The notes under the pieces were generated by a model that saw nothing but the letters and a program-made list of their open reading frames with translations, had not been told where the DNA came from and did not search any database. Below are positions 33,672 to 42,143 of a DNA stretch of 64,000 nucleotides, piece after piece (the first letter of the stretch is position 1; each line of letters begins with the position of its first letter). A program made the translations under genes and the position numbers. Origin of the DNA: Alsobacter soli (GTDB taxonomy: Bacteria > Pseudomonadota > Alphaproteobacteria > Rhizobiales > Beijerinckiaceae); assembly GCF_003004785.1 (NCBI RefSeq), contig NZ_PVZS01000007.1, positions 144,204-208,203 on the forward strand, written 5' to 3'.

Positions 33672-35206
33672 TGGCCCACGAAGAGATGCTCGCCGAACTC
33701 GACCGGCGTCGCGCGGCGGCGAGCCGCATGGGCGGACCCGACAAGTTGCGCAAGCGCGAGGAGCGCGGCCAGCTCAGCGCGCAGCAGCGCCTCGACGCCC
33801 TGATCGATCCGGACAGCTTCCTCGAGGTCGGCCTTCTCGGCGCCTCCGGCGTATTCGAGTCAGACGTGCCCTCCACCCCACGCGACGGCAAGCTCACCGG
33901 CTTCGGCCGGGTGGACGGCCGCGACGTGGGCGTCGTGGTGAACGACTTCACCACCAAGGGGGCCTCTACGAGCGCCACCAACTCCAAGAAGATGGGCTAC
34001 ATCCGCAAGACCTGCACGGAGAAGGGCATGCCCTTCATCCATGTGGGCGAGTCCACCGGCGCCCGCCTGCCCGACGCCATGGGCTCCAAGGGCATGGGCG
34101 CCCTGCTCGGCAACGATGTGACCCAGTTCAGGCGCATGCGCGACACGCCCTGGGTCTCGGCCGCGCTGGACACCTCCTTCGGCTCGTCTGCCTGGATGTG
34201 CTGCTGCGCCGATTTCGCCGTCATGAAGAAGGGCTCGATCATGTCGGTGTCGAGCCCGCGCCTGGTCTCGATGGCCATCGGCGAGAAGGTCGACCTGGAG
34301 GCCCTCGGCGGCTGGCGCCTGCACGCGGAGCAGACCGGCCTCATCGACCATTTCGTGGACACGGACGAGGAGGCCATGGCGGCCATCCGGCGGTTCCTGT
34401 CCTACATGCCGAGCCACAACGGCGAGCTGCCCCCCGACGCCCCCGTGGCGGAGGGCTCCGGCGACAGGCAGGAGCGCATCCTGGAGGTGCTGCCGGAGAA
34501 GCGCACCCAGGTCTACAACATGAAGGCGATCATCGAGGTGATCGTGGACCGGGGCTCCTATTTCGAGATCAAGCCCCGCTTCGGACGCTCCGCCACGGTT
34601 GGGCTCGCGCGCCTGGGCGGCAAGGCCGTCGGCGTCATCGCCAACAACCCCCAGGTGGGCGGAGGCGCCCTGTCGGCGGAGGCCTGCCGCAAGATCATCG
34701 ACTTCACGGTGATGTGCGACAGCTTCAACATCCCGCTCGTGCGCTTCATGGACACGCCCGGCTTCGTGGTGGGCCTCGACGCCGAGCGCAAGGGCGCCCC
34801 TGGGCAGATCATGAACTTCATGAACGCCACGTGCCTCACCACGGTGCCGCAGGTGACGGTCATCTGCCGCAAGGCCTATGGCCGCGCCTACGTGGCCATG
34901 GGAGGCGGCGCCCACAACGACGTCATGGTGGCCTGGCCGGGCGCCGAGGTGAGCTTCATGGACCCGGTGTTCGCCACCAACATCGTGAAGAACAAGTCGC
35001 CCGGGGACGAGGGCTTCGAGGACGCCCTGGCCGAGATCCAGAAGGATCTGGAGATCTGGGACATGGCCCGCATCTTCTCGGCTCACGACGTGATCAAGCC
35101 GCAGGAAACCCGCGTCTATCTCATCCGCATGCTGGACATCCAGCGCCGCCGCCGGTCGGGCGGCCTGGGCCAGCACCTCATGCGCACCTGGCCGACGAGC
35201 TTCTGA
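33671..35206 (+). CDS. acyl-CoA carboxylase carboxyltransferase (beta) subunit
   Basis: A 511-aa carboxyltransferase of the propionyl/methylcrotonyl-CoA carboxylase family. N-terminal domain: LRKREERGQLSAQQRLDALIDPDSF. Acyl-CoA site region: FIHVGESTGARLPDAMGSKGMG. C-terminal domain: GVIANNPQVGGGALSAEACRKIIDF and the oxyanion Gly region RAYVAMGGGAHND. It transfers carboxyl from biotin to an acyl-CoA. Its biotin carboxylase and carrier partners are encoded on the opposite strand at 39254-40863, with the same operator motif. Acyl specificity is open. Confidence 0.9.
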   Translation: MAHEEMLAELDRRRAAASRMGGPDKLRKREERGQLSAQQRLDALIDPDSFLEVGLLGASGVFESDVPSTPRDGKLTGFGRVDGRDVGVVVNDFTTKGASTSATNSKKMGYIRKTCTEKGMPFIHVGESTGARLPDAMGSKGMGALLGNDVTQFRRMRDTPWVSAALDTSFGSSAWMCCCADFAVMKKGSIMSVSSPRLVSMAIGEKVDLEALGGWRLHAEQTGLIDHFVDTDEEAMAAIRRFLSYMPSHNGELPPDAPVAEGSGDRQERILEVLPEKRTQVYNMKAIIEVIVDRGSYFEIKPRFGRSATVGLARLGGKAVGVIANNPQVGGGALSAEACRKIIDFTVMCDSFNIPLVRFMDTPGFVVGLDAERKGAPGQIMNFMNATCLTTVPQVTVICRKAYGRAYVAMGGGAHNDVMVAWPGAEVSFMDPVFATNIVKNKSPGDEGFEDALAEIQKDLEIWDMARIFSAHDVIKPQETRVYLIRMLDIQRRRRSGGLGQHLMRTWPTSF

Positions 35207-35238
35207 GGGCCGCGGAGATTCTCGCGAGTCCCTCCCGG

Positions 35239-35345
35239 CGTCATCCCCGGCCGGAGCCGCGGAGCGGCGCAGGGGAAGCGGATCCAGGGCCACGCGCGCT
35301 GCCTCTGGATCCCCTTCCCGCGCGTTCGGCGCGCCGGGGATGACG
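35239..35345. repeat. palindromic extragenic repeat, GTCATCCCCGG type
   Basis: CGTCATCCCCGG (35239-35250) and its exact reverse complement CCGGGGATGACG (35334-35345) bound a 107-bp element; inner arms AGGGGAAGCGGATCCAG and CTGGATCCCCTTCCC also pair. Elements of this form are dispersed in many Hyphomicrobiales genomes. It fills most of the 181-bp gap between the carboxyltransferase and acyl-CoA synthetase genes and could attenuate read-through. Confidence 0.8.
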
Positions 35346-35387
35346 CCCTGAGCCACGACTCCATTTCGACCAAACCCGAGGTCCTCC

Positions 35388-37571
35388 ATGACGTTCCAGT
35401 CGCAAAGCCCGCTGACGGGCGATCAACTGCTCGCCCGCGCCGTCGCCGAGGGCCGCTCCGCCCTGGATGAGAAGTCCGGCAAGGCCGTGCTGGAAAGCTT
35501 CGGGGTGCGCACGCCGCGCTCCGCCGTGGCCGCCGATGCGGCCGAGGGTGAGCGCCTCGCGGCCGGCTTCACCCCGCCCTTCGTGGTGAAGGTGGTATCG
35601 CCCGACATCCTGCATAAATCCGACGCTGGCGGGGTGGCCCTCAACGTCGCCGACGCGGCTGCCGTACGGACTGCAATCGCAGCCATGGCGCAAAAGCCCG
35701 CCATCGCGGGCGCAAACGTCGAAGGCTGGCTGGTCGAGGAGATGGTCCCGGCAGGGCGCGAGGTGGTGGTCGGCGGCTTCCGCGACCCACAGTTCGGCCC
35801 CATGGTCATGGTCGGGCTCGGCGGCATCTTCGTCGAGGTGCTCAAGGACGTGTCCTTCCGCATCTGCCCTATAGACGCGGGCGAGGCGCGCGCCATGCTG
35901 GCCGAGCTCAAGGGCCAGGAGCTGCTGCGCGGCGCGCGTGGCTCGGCGGCGGTGGACGAGGACGCCCTGGTCGACGTGATGCTGAAGGTGGGCGGCGCCG
36001 ACGGCCTGCTCATGCGCCACGCCGACGTTGTCGCCGAACTCGACCTAAACCCCGTGATCGTCTCCGCCAAGGGCGCCGTGGCGGTGGACGCGCGCGTGCT
36101 GCTGCGTCCCGCCGAAGCGCATGAGGGCCGCGCGGCGGATGCCGACCCGGTGGCGGCGTTCCGCCCGCTGTTCGAGCCGCGCACGGTGGCGGTGATGGGC
36201 GCATCCACGAAGGACGTCGCCATCGCCAACACGTTCATCCGCCGCCTGAAGGCGTTCGGCTACGACGGCGCGATCTATCCCATCCACCCGACCGCGACCG
36301 AGATCGAGGGCTTCACCGCCTACCCGGACCTCGGCTCGACGCCGGAGCCCGTGGACTACGCCTATGTGGCCATCGGGGCGGCGCGCATCCCGGACGCGAT
36401 CGCGGCGGCGCGCGGCCGCTGCAGGGTCGCACAGGTCATCTCGTCCGGCTTCGGCGAGGTGGAGGAAGGCAAGGAGCTGGAACGCGACCTTGTCGCCAAG
36501 GCGCGCGAGGCAGGCGTCCGGGTGATCGGCCCCAACTGCCTCGGGACCTACTCGCCGCGCGGCAAGCTCACTTTCCCCGCCGGCGCGCCCCAGGAGGTAG
36601 GCACCATCGGCGTTGTCGCCCAGTCGGGCGGCCTGTCGACGGACATCATCAAGCGCGGCCAATGGCGCGGACTGCGATTCAGCGGCCTCGTGACCATCGG
36701 CAACAGCGCCGACGTCGCCCCGCATGAACTGCTCGAGTACTATTTCGCCGACCCGGTCACGAAGGCGGTCGGGCTCTACATCGAGGACGTGAAGGACGCG
36801 CGCGCCTTCTTCGACCTGATGCGCTCGCCGAAGGCGACAAAGCCGGTGGTCATCCTCAAGGGTGGACGCTCCAGCCAGGGCCGCCTGGCCGCAGCCTCGC
36901 ACACGGGCGCCCTGGCGGGTGATGACAAGGCCTGGGACGCGCTGGCCCGCCAGACGCCCGCCGTGCTGGTGGCGACGGTGGACGCCTTCATCGACACGCT
37001 GCTCGCGCTCCAGCACCTGACCCTGCGCGCGGAGCGTCCCACCCGCTCCGTGACCCTGTTCGGAAACGGCGGCGGCTCGAGCGTGCTCGGCGCGGACGCC
37101 TTCGCGGCGGTCGGGCTTGATGTGCTGCCCTACGAGGGGGAGGCGCGCGAGCGCCTGGAGGCCATGGGCCTGCCGCCCGGCACCAGCGTCGCCAACCCGA
37201 TCGACACGCCGGTCCGGACACTTCAGGAAAAGGACGGGCTCGTCGCCGGGGAGATCCTGGACATCGTCTACGCCCACGCGGCGCCGGACGCGATCGCCAT
37301 GCACCTCAACCTGGCGGCCTTCGTGGGGCGCGGCAGCGTCGACCCCATCGACAACCTGTTCGCCGTGGTGGAGCAGACCCAGCGCAAGTGGGCCGGCAAG
37401 GCGCATTTCCTGCTGGCCCTGCGGACAGACGGCTCGGCCGAACTGGACGAGCGCCGCCGGCTCTACCGGGAAAAGGCGCGTGCGGCGGGGGTCCCCGTGT
37501 TCGACGAGATCGCCCCCATGGCGGCCGCCCTCGCCAATGTGCGGCATCTGGAGGAAAGGCTCGTCGCCTGA
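35388..37571 (+). CDS. ADP-forming acyl-CoA synthetase (acetate-CoA ligase family), fused
   Basis: A 727-aa protein with the order ATP-grasp (residues ~1-240; SFGVRTPRSAVA, PFVVKVVSPDILHKSDAGGV) then CoA-binding (FEPRTVAVMGASTKDV, ~265) and succinyl-CoA-ligase-like domains (VIGPNCLGTYSPR; VVAQSGGLSTDII). The phosphorylated His lies in LAAASHTGALAG (~504). It makes an acyl-CoA from acid, CoA and ATP, giving ADP and phosphate. This would activate the imported acid before carboxylation by the neighbouring carboxylase. The inverted domain order is a known variant. Confidence 0.9.
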   Translation: MTFQSQSPLTGDQLLARAVAEGRSALDEKSGKAVLESFGVRTPRSAVAADAAEGERLAAGFTPPFVVKVVSPDILHKSDAGGVALNVADAAAVRTAIAAMAQKPAIAGANVEGWLVEEMVPAGREVVVGGFRDPQFGPMVMVGLGGIFVEVLKDVSFRICPIDAGEARAMLAELKGQELLRGARGSAAVDEDALVDVMLKVGGADGLLMRHADVVAELDLNPVIVSAKGAVAVDARVLLRPAEAHEGRAADADPVAAFRPLFEPRTVAVMGASTKDVAIANTFIRRLKAFGYDGAIYPIHPTATEIEGFTAYPDLGSTPEPVDYAYVAIGAARIPDAIAAARGRCRVAQVISSGFGEVEEGKELERDLVAKAREAGVRVIGPNCLGTYSPRGKLTFPAGAPQEVGTIGVVAQSGGLSTDIIKRGQWRGLRFSGLVTIGNSADVAPHELLEYYFADPVTKAVGLYIEDVKDARAFFDLMRSPKATKPVVILKGGRSSQGRLAAASHTGALAGDDKAWDALARQTPAVLVATVDAFIDTLLALQHLTLRAERPTRSVTLFGNGGGSSVLGADAFAAVGLDVLPYEGEARERLEAMGLPPGTSVANPIDTPVRTLQEKDGLVAGEILDIVYAHAAPDAIAMHLNLAAFVGRGSVDPIDNLFAVVEQTQRKWAGKAHFLLALRTDGSAELDERRRLYREKARAAGVPVFDEIAPMAAALANVRHLEERLVA

Positions 37572-37628
37572 GGGCGCCGGCATCCCGCGCCGTCTCTCCC
37601 GGGAGCCGGCGCGTCTAGAAGCCCTCCG

Positions 37629-37741
37629 CCGTCATTGCGAGCCGCAGGCGAAGCAATCCAGTGGGGCTGGGCGCGACGCCGGTATCGTTTCCCCCGTCCG
37701 CCCCTGGATTGCTTCGTCGCTGCGCTCCTCGCAAGGACGGG
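37629..37741. repeat. palindromic extragenic repeat, GTCATTGCGAG type
   Basis: CCGTCATTGCGAGCC at the left and GCTCCTCGCAAGGACGG at the right form long imperfect arms, with GAAGCAATCCAG and CTGGATTGCTTCG inside. This is the widespread alphaproteobacterial dispersed palindrome. It separates the convergent acyl-CoA synthetase and TrmB-like genes and may serve as their terminator. Confidence 0.82.
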
Positions 37742-37756
37742 GGAGCTCGATCCGCG

Positions 37757-38629
37757 CTAGCCTAGTCCCGTCCGCTCCTGGAAGGAGCGGATCTCGGCGG
37801 GCGAGAAGCAGGCCATTCGCAGGTCGCGCAGGTGGAGCCCGAAGGCGGCCTCGATCTGCGGGCCGAAGCGGGCGAAGATTTCGGCCATGTAGTAGTCGTG
37901 CCGGACGAGCGACTGGGCCAGGGTCACGATGGGCTTGTTGCGGGTGTGCGCGGCCACGACCTCCTGGTCGAGGCGCGCCGTCAGCATCTGGGCGTGGTCG
38001 ACGGCCACCGTGAACAGGTTGTCGGCGGAGCCCATGCGCACGCCGTTGCCCTCGTGGATGTAGACGCGCCAGCGCTCGTTGAATCGGAACTCGTCGGCAT
38101 CAGGTCCGAACAGCACGATCAGCGCCTCGACGCCCCGATCTGCGGCCTCCTGCAAGGCGGCCTTGTGGCGGCGAAGCACTTCGTCCGCCGCCTTGATCCA
38201 CAGCACGCTCTGGGCTTCGCGGATCAGGGTGTCGATCTTGTCGTGGACGCTCGCCTCGCCGCGCAGCGTCCAGACGTACTGGTCTTCCAGGGGCGGCGTC
38301 AGAGCGGAGAGCTGGTCGGCCAGGTCCGTGCAGAGATTGCGGGTCTGGCGCGCAATGGCGTCGAACAGCTGCTTGGGATCGGCCGCGACATAGCGGATGG
38401 GGTTCTCGCTGACAGGCAGCACGGCGCCGCGCTGGGCGAGCGCCTCCAGCGCCTGGTAGGCGTTGGGGCGCGGCACGCCGGTGGTCTTGGAGATCTCGTA
38501 GGCGGTGGCGGGCGACTGGCGCACCAGCTGCACGTAGATCCTCGCCTCATAATCCGTGAAGCCGAGGCGACGCAGGTCAGCCGTCGCCTCGGTTCCTGTC
38601 GCTTGCGAAACGCTGAGCTTGCCGGCCAC
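37757..38629 (-). CDS. TrmB-like transcriptional regulator
   Basis: About 290 aa from a GTG at 38627-38629, chosen because GAGGAG sits just upstream and an ATG at 38773 would run far into bioY. Residues ~12-75 are a TrmB-type winged helix (LRRLGFTDYEARIYVQLVRQSPATAYEISKTTGVPRPNAYQALEALAQRG). The C-terminal part has PLD-like effector features (DTLIREAQSVLWIKAADEVL, GVEALIVLFGPDADEF) and a final GLHLRDLRMACFSPAEI. Last gene of the BCCP-BC-BioY operon; likely controls the island through the TAGTTGCA motif at 32506, 40917 and 41021. Confidence 0.82.
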   Translation of the reverse strand: MAGKLSVSQATGTEATADLRRLGFTDYEARIYVQLVRQSPATAYEISKTTGVPRPNAYQALEALAQRGAVLPVSENPIRYVAADPKQLFDAIARQTRNLCTDLADQLSALTPPLEDQYVWTLRGEASVHDKIDTLIREAQSVLWIKAADEVLRRHKAALQEAADRGVEALIVLFGPDADEFRFNERWRVYIHEGNGVRMGSADNLFTVAVDHAQMLTARLDQEVVAAHTRNKPIVTLAQSLVRHDYYMAEIFARFGPQIEAAFGLHLRDLRMACFSPAEIRSFQERTGLG

Positions 38630-38693
38630 TTCGAGATCTCCTCGTCCGGAGAGTGAGACGATTTTCGCCGCGGCCGCAAGCTTGCGCTGACGC

Positions 38694-39257
38694 TCAGGCC
38701 GAACGCCCCAGCCAACGCCAGGCCACGGGCGCCAGCGCCGCCGCAAGCGCCGCCTTGATGGCGTCGCCGACAAGGAAGGGCGCGACGCCCAGCGCCACCG
38801 CCTTCGACGGCCCGACGAAGCCGGCGAGCCAGGCGGCGCCGAAGACGTAGATCGTCAGCGAGCCGGCCAGCATGGCGGCGGCGACGCGCAGCGGCGTGCG
38901 GCTCCAGCCGCGGCTCGCCAGGGCGCCCGCGAGGACGGCCGCGGGGAGGAAGCCCATCAGGTAGCCTCCCGTCGGCCCGACAAGCGTCGCGGGCCCGCCG
39001 GTGAACACCGGCGCGCCGACGAGGCCCTCGAGCAGGTAGGCCGCCACCGTCACGGCCGCAAGGCGAGGTCCGTAGGCCAGGCCGATCAGCAGCACCGCGA
39101 AGGTTTGCATGGTGACGGGCACGGGCCACATCGGCAGCGCGACATGGGCCGAAAGGCCGATCAGGGCCGAGCCGGCGAGCGCCAGCGCGCCGTCGCGCAG
39201 CAGGCGGTTGGAAGGCGCCCAGAGGGCGTCGGCGAAGACGGTGTCGCGGGTGGTCAT
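38694..39257 (-). CDS. bioY: BioY family biotin transporter S component
   Basis: A 187-aa membrane protein with five or six helices. The BioY hallmarks are present: LIGLSAHVALPMWPVPVTMQTFAVLLIGLAYGPRLA in the N-terminal half and VGAPVFTGGPATLVGPTGGYLMGFLPAAVLAG in the middle. BioY captures biotin with high affinity, with or without an ECF ATPase; no EcfA/T (BioM/N) gene is adjacent. Its ATG overlaps the biotin carboxylase stop (ATGA), tying biotin supply to the biotin-dependent enzyme. Confidence 0.92.
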   Translation of the reverse strand: MTTRDTVFADALWAPSNRLLRDGALALAGSALIGLSAHVALPMWPVPVTMQTFAVLLIGLAYGPRLAAVTVAAYLLEGLVGAPVFTGGPATLVGPTGGYLMGFLPAAVLAGALASRGWSRTPLRVAAAMLAGSLTIYVFGAAWLAGFVGPSKAVALGVAPFLVGDAIKAALAAALAPVAWRWLGRSA

Positions 39258-40645
39258 GGCTTGTCTCCCGTGGCGAGCAACTGGGCGCGGCGGCTGTCAA
39301 TGAATCCGGTGTGCACGTCGCCGGAGGCGAAGGCCTCGTCCGACAGGCAGGCGAGGAGGAATTCGCGGTTGGTGGCGATGCCCTCCACCGCGAAGGCGCG
39401 CAGGGCGTCGGCCGCCCGGCGGCGGGCGGCGGTCCGGTCCGGTCCCCAGGCGATCACCTTGGCGAGCATCGGGTCGTAGAAGGGCGTGACGAGATCGCCT
39501 TCGCGGTAGCCGCTGTCGATGCGCAGGTCGCGCGCAGCCTCCGGCGCTCGGAAGATGCGCAAGGGGCCCGGCGACGGCATGAACATCTTGGCCGGGTTCT
39601 CGGCATAGAGTCGGCACTCGATCGCGTGGCCCTTGGCGGCGATCGCCTCCTGGGCGAGCCGGCCGGGCTGGCCGGCGGCGAGCTCCAGCTGCATCGCCAC
39701 GAGGTCGCGGCCGGTGATCATCTCCGTGACGGCGTGCTCCACCTGGATGCGGGTGTTCATCTCCAGGAAGAAGAACGCGAAGCTCTCGGCGTCCACGATG
39801 AACTCCACCGTGCCCGCGCCCTCGTAGCGCACGGCCCGGGCGAGCCGCAGCGCGGCTTCCGCCATGGCGGCGCGGACGGGCTCCGGCAGCCCCGGCGCGG
39901 GACTCTCCTCGATCACCTTCTGGAAGCGGCGCTGGAGCGAGCAGTCGCGCTCGAAGAGATGCACGGCGGTTCCGTCCCCGTAGCCGAACACCTGGATCTC
40001 GACGTGCCGCGCCTTGGGCACGAAGCGCTCCAGGAACACGGCGCCGTCACCGAAGGCCTTGGCCGCCATGGACTGGGTCGCCCAGACCGTGTCGGCCAGG
40101 GTCGCCGGGGCGTCCACCCGGCGCATGCCGATGCCGCCGCCGCCGGCGGCCGCCTTGACGAGGAGCGGATAGCCCACGCGCTCCGCCTCGGCGGCGAGGC
40201 CCTCTGTGTCTCCCTCGGCGAAGCGCCGGCTGCCGGGCACCACCGGCACGCCCGCCTGCTCGGCCAGGTCGCGGGCGCGCTGCTTGTCGCCCATGGCGCG
40301 GATCACCTCGGCGCGCGGGCCCACCCAGACCAGGCCGGCCGCCGCGACCGCTTCCGCGAAGGCGGCGTTCTCGCTGAGGAAGCCGTATCCGGGATGGATC
40401 GCGTCGGCCCCCGCCTCGCGGGCGGCGGCCAGCACCTTGTCGGCCACGAGGTAGCTTTCGCGCGCCGCGGCGGGCCCGATGTGGACCGCGCGGTCCGCGG
40501 CCTGGACATGCGCCGCTTCGGCGTCCGCGTCCGAGTACACTGCGGCCGTCTCCAGCCCGAGCGCCTTGCAGGTGCGGAACACGCGCAGCGCGATCTCGCC
40601 GCGGTTGGCGACGAGCACGCGGCGGATGGGGCCGAGCCCGCTCAT
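39254..40645 (-). CDS. biotin carboxylase subunit of acyl-CoA carboxylase
   Basis: A 463-aa ATP-grasp enzyme: N-terminal RRVLVANRGEIALRVFRTCKALG, ATP loop KAAAGGGGIGMR, carboxylate/catalytic segment EMNTRIQVEHAVTEMITGRDLV. It carboxylates the biotin on the carrier encoded immediately upstream (ATGA overlap) using bicarbonate and ATP. It lacks the fused carrier domain of PccA-type alpha chains, fitting a separate 73-aa BCCP. The carboxyltransferase partner is on the plus strand at 33671. Confidence 0.93.
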   Translation of the reverse strand: MSGLGPIRRVLVANRGEIALRVFRTCKALGLETAAVYSDADAEAAHVQAADRAVHIGPAAARESYLVADKVLAAAREAGADAIHPGYGFLSENAAFAEAVAAAGLVWVGPRAEVIRAMGDKQRARDLAEQAGVPVVPGSRRFAEGDTEGLAAEAERVGYPLLVKAAAGGGGIGMRRVDAPATLADTVWATQSMAAKAFGDGAVFLERFVPKARHVEIQVFGYGDGTAVHLFERDCSLQRRFQKVIEESPAPGLPEPVRAAMAEAALRLARAVRYEGAGTVEFIVDAESFAFFFLEMNTRIQVEHAVTEMITGRDLVAMQLELAAGQPGRLAQEAIAAKGHAIECRLYAENPAKMFMPSPGPLRIFRAPEAARDLRIDSGYREGDLVTPFYDPMLAKVIAWGPDRTAARRRAADALRAFAVEGIATNREFLLACLSDEAFASGDVHTGFIDSRRAQLLATGDKP

Positions 40646-40863
40646 GCCTCGATCCTCGCCACCACCGTGCCCTCGGTCACGGTGTCGCCCTCGGCGACCA
40701 GGATCTCGACCACGACGCCGCTTTCGGGCGCCGAGACCGGGATCTCCATCTTCATGGATTCCATGATGAGGATCTGCTCGTCTTCCTCCAGCCGGGACCC
40801 CGGGGCTGCGACGATCTTCCAGATGTTGCCGGTGATTTCCGTCTTGACGTCGACCAGGGCCAT
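40642..40863 (-). CDS. biotin carboxyl carrier protein, single-domain
   Basis: A 73-aa biotinyl domain with the attachment Lys38 in ESMKMEIPV (family consensus EAMKM) and the paired Gly hairpins AAPGSRLEED and VAEGDTVTEG. It is one of the smallest carriers and consists of the biotinyl fold alone. AGGAGG lies just upstream of the ATG at 40861-40863. First gene of the minus-strand operon, 54 bp downstream of the operator-like motif at 40917. Confidence 0.93.
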   Translation of the reverse strand: MALVDVKTEITGNIWKIVAAPGSRLEEDEQILIMESMKMEIPVSAPESGVVVEILVAEGDTVTEGTVVARIEA

Positions 40864-40916
40864 GCGCGCCTCCTCCGGGACTGCTTGTTGAGGGCGACCC
40901 TAGTCCAGCGTTTTAG

Positions 40917-40937
40917 TAGTTGCAATAGCGACAACGC
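40917..40937 (+). promoter_or_regulatory. TAGTTGCA-N5-nnCAAC operator candidate (copy 2)
   Basis: TAGTTGCA, ATAGC, GACAACGC. The first arm is identical to that at 41021; the second arm is partly conserved. It is 53 bp upstream of the BCCP start, positioned to control that operon, which ends with the TrmB-like gene. Confidence 0.6.
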
Positions 40938-41020
40938 ACGACTGCGCGGCCTCGCCGGAGCCCTGCCTTGGCGCGCGCGTCGGCGCACGAGCGAACACGG
41001 CCAGACAGCGGGAACAAAAG

Positions 41021-41041
41021 TAGTTGCATTAGCTGCAACTA
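41021..41041 (+). promoter_or_regulatory. perfect inverted-repeat operator TAGTTGCA-N5-TGCAACTA (copy 3)
   Basis: TAGTTGCA (41021-41028) and TGCAACTA (41034-41041) are exact inverted 8-mers with TTAGC between. This is the best copy of the motif, 79 bp upstream of tctC at 41121 and in the same 257-bp divergent spacer as copy 2. The spacer has no gene. Confidence 0.65.
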
Positions 41042-41120
41042 GTCACCATCATCCGCTCGCGCAGGGGCCGGAGAGCCCACGAAAAAGCGGACACGGGTGG
41101 CAACACGGGAGGTTCACGAC

Positions 41121-42089
41121 ATGGCGTCGTTCATCAAGGTCGCGGCCGTCGCCGTCGCCATCGCGGCTGCGAGCACCGCGGCCAAGGCCGAGTATCCGGA
41201 CAAGCCGATTCGCTACGTCCTCCACGTCTCGCCTGGCGGCGCGACAGACGTCATGGCCCGCAAGCTGGGCATCGGCCTCCAGCAGGAGCTCGGGCAGCCT
41301 CTGGTCATCGACAACCGCGCGGGCGGACGCGGCGCGTCCCAGATGGCCGAGCTGAAGAACGCCAAGCCCGACGGCTACACCATCGGGAGCGTCACAAACA
41401 CCCACATCGCGGCGTTTCACCAGACGCTGAAGCAGTACAAGATCGACAGCGTCGATTGGATCGCCCGCCTTGCGGCCGAGCCCTACCTGATCGTCGTGCG
41501 CAACGACAGCCCCATCAAGAGCCTGAAGGACCTGGTCGAGAGCATCCGCTCCGCTCCCGGCAAGACGGTGATCGCCGGCTTCACTCGCGGATCGGGCAGC
41601 CACATCGCCTGGGAGATGCTGATGAAGGCCGCGGGCCTGCCCGGCAACGCGGCCAACTGGGTGCCCTACGACAGCGTCGGCGACGGCGTCACCGCGGTGC
41701 TGGGCGGCCATGGCGTGGCTACCGTCTCTTATGTGGACCTCGTGAAGGACCACGTCGAAGCGGGCAACCTGCGCGTCGTCGGCGTGATGACGGAATCGCG
41801 CATCGCCCAGTTCCCCGATGTGCCCACCTTCAGGGAGCAAGGCTTCGACGTGCCCACCGAATGGCAGCAGTGGCGCGGCGTCATCGGCCCCAAGGGCATG
41901 CCGGCGGATGTGAAGCAGAAGCTCGCGGCGGCCATCGAGAAGGTGATGAAGTCGCCCGACATGCAGTCCTATCTGAAGACCGGCTCCCTGGAATACAGCT
42001 TCGCCGGCCCGGAGGACTTCACGGCCTTCGCCAGGAAACAGGACCAGATCACGGTCCAGTGGCTGCAACAGCTCGGCATGATGAAATAG
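41121..42089 (+). CDS. tripartite tricarboxylate transporter substrate-binding protein (TctC/Bug family)
   Basis: A 322-aa precursor; ATG 41121 follows GGGAGG by 8 bp. Signal peptide MASFIKVAAVAVAIAAASTA (cut near AKA). The mature part begins YPDKPIRYVLHVSPGGATDVMAR, the Bug-family carboxylate loop, with DNRAGGRGASQMAELKNAKPDGYTIG next. It delivers a small carboxylate (or sulfonate) to a TctBA permease. None is adjacent; the pair at 28086-30088 is the only one in the window. Upstream operator copies suggest TrmB-like control. Confidence 0.9.
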   Translation: MASFIKVAAVAVAIAAASTAAKAEYPDKPIRYVLHVSPGGATDVMARKLGIGLQQELGQPLVIDNRAGGRGASQMAELKNAKPDGYTIGSVTNTHIAAFHQTLKQYKIDSVDWIARLAAEPYLIVVRNDSPIKSLKDLVESIRSAPGKTVIAGFTRGSGSHIAWEMLMKAAGLPGNAANWVPYDSVGDGVTAVLGGHGVATVSYVDLVKDHVEAGNLRVVGVMTESRIAQFPDVPTFREQGFDVPTEWQQWRGVIGPKGMPADVKQKLAAAIEKVMKSPDMQSYLKTGSLEYSFAGPEDFTAFARKQDQITVQWLQQLGMMK

Positions 42090-42143
42090 CAGCCTCCTTC
42101 CCTGCCGCTCGCGCGGCGGAGGATGGCGCGCTCGAAGGCTTCC

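Noticed and set aside
37757..38773. Longer TrmB-like protein starting at 38773
   Set aside because: Would overlap bioY by about 80 bp with Arg-rich nonsense sequence; the GTG at 38629 has a good ribosome-binding site and precedes the conserved helix.
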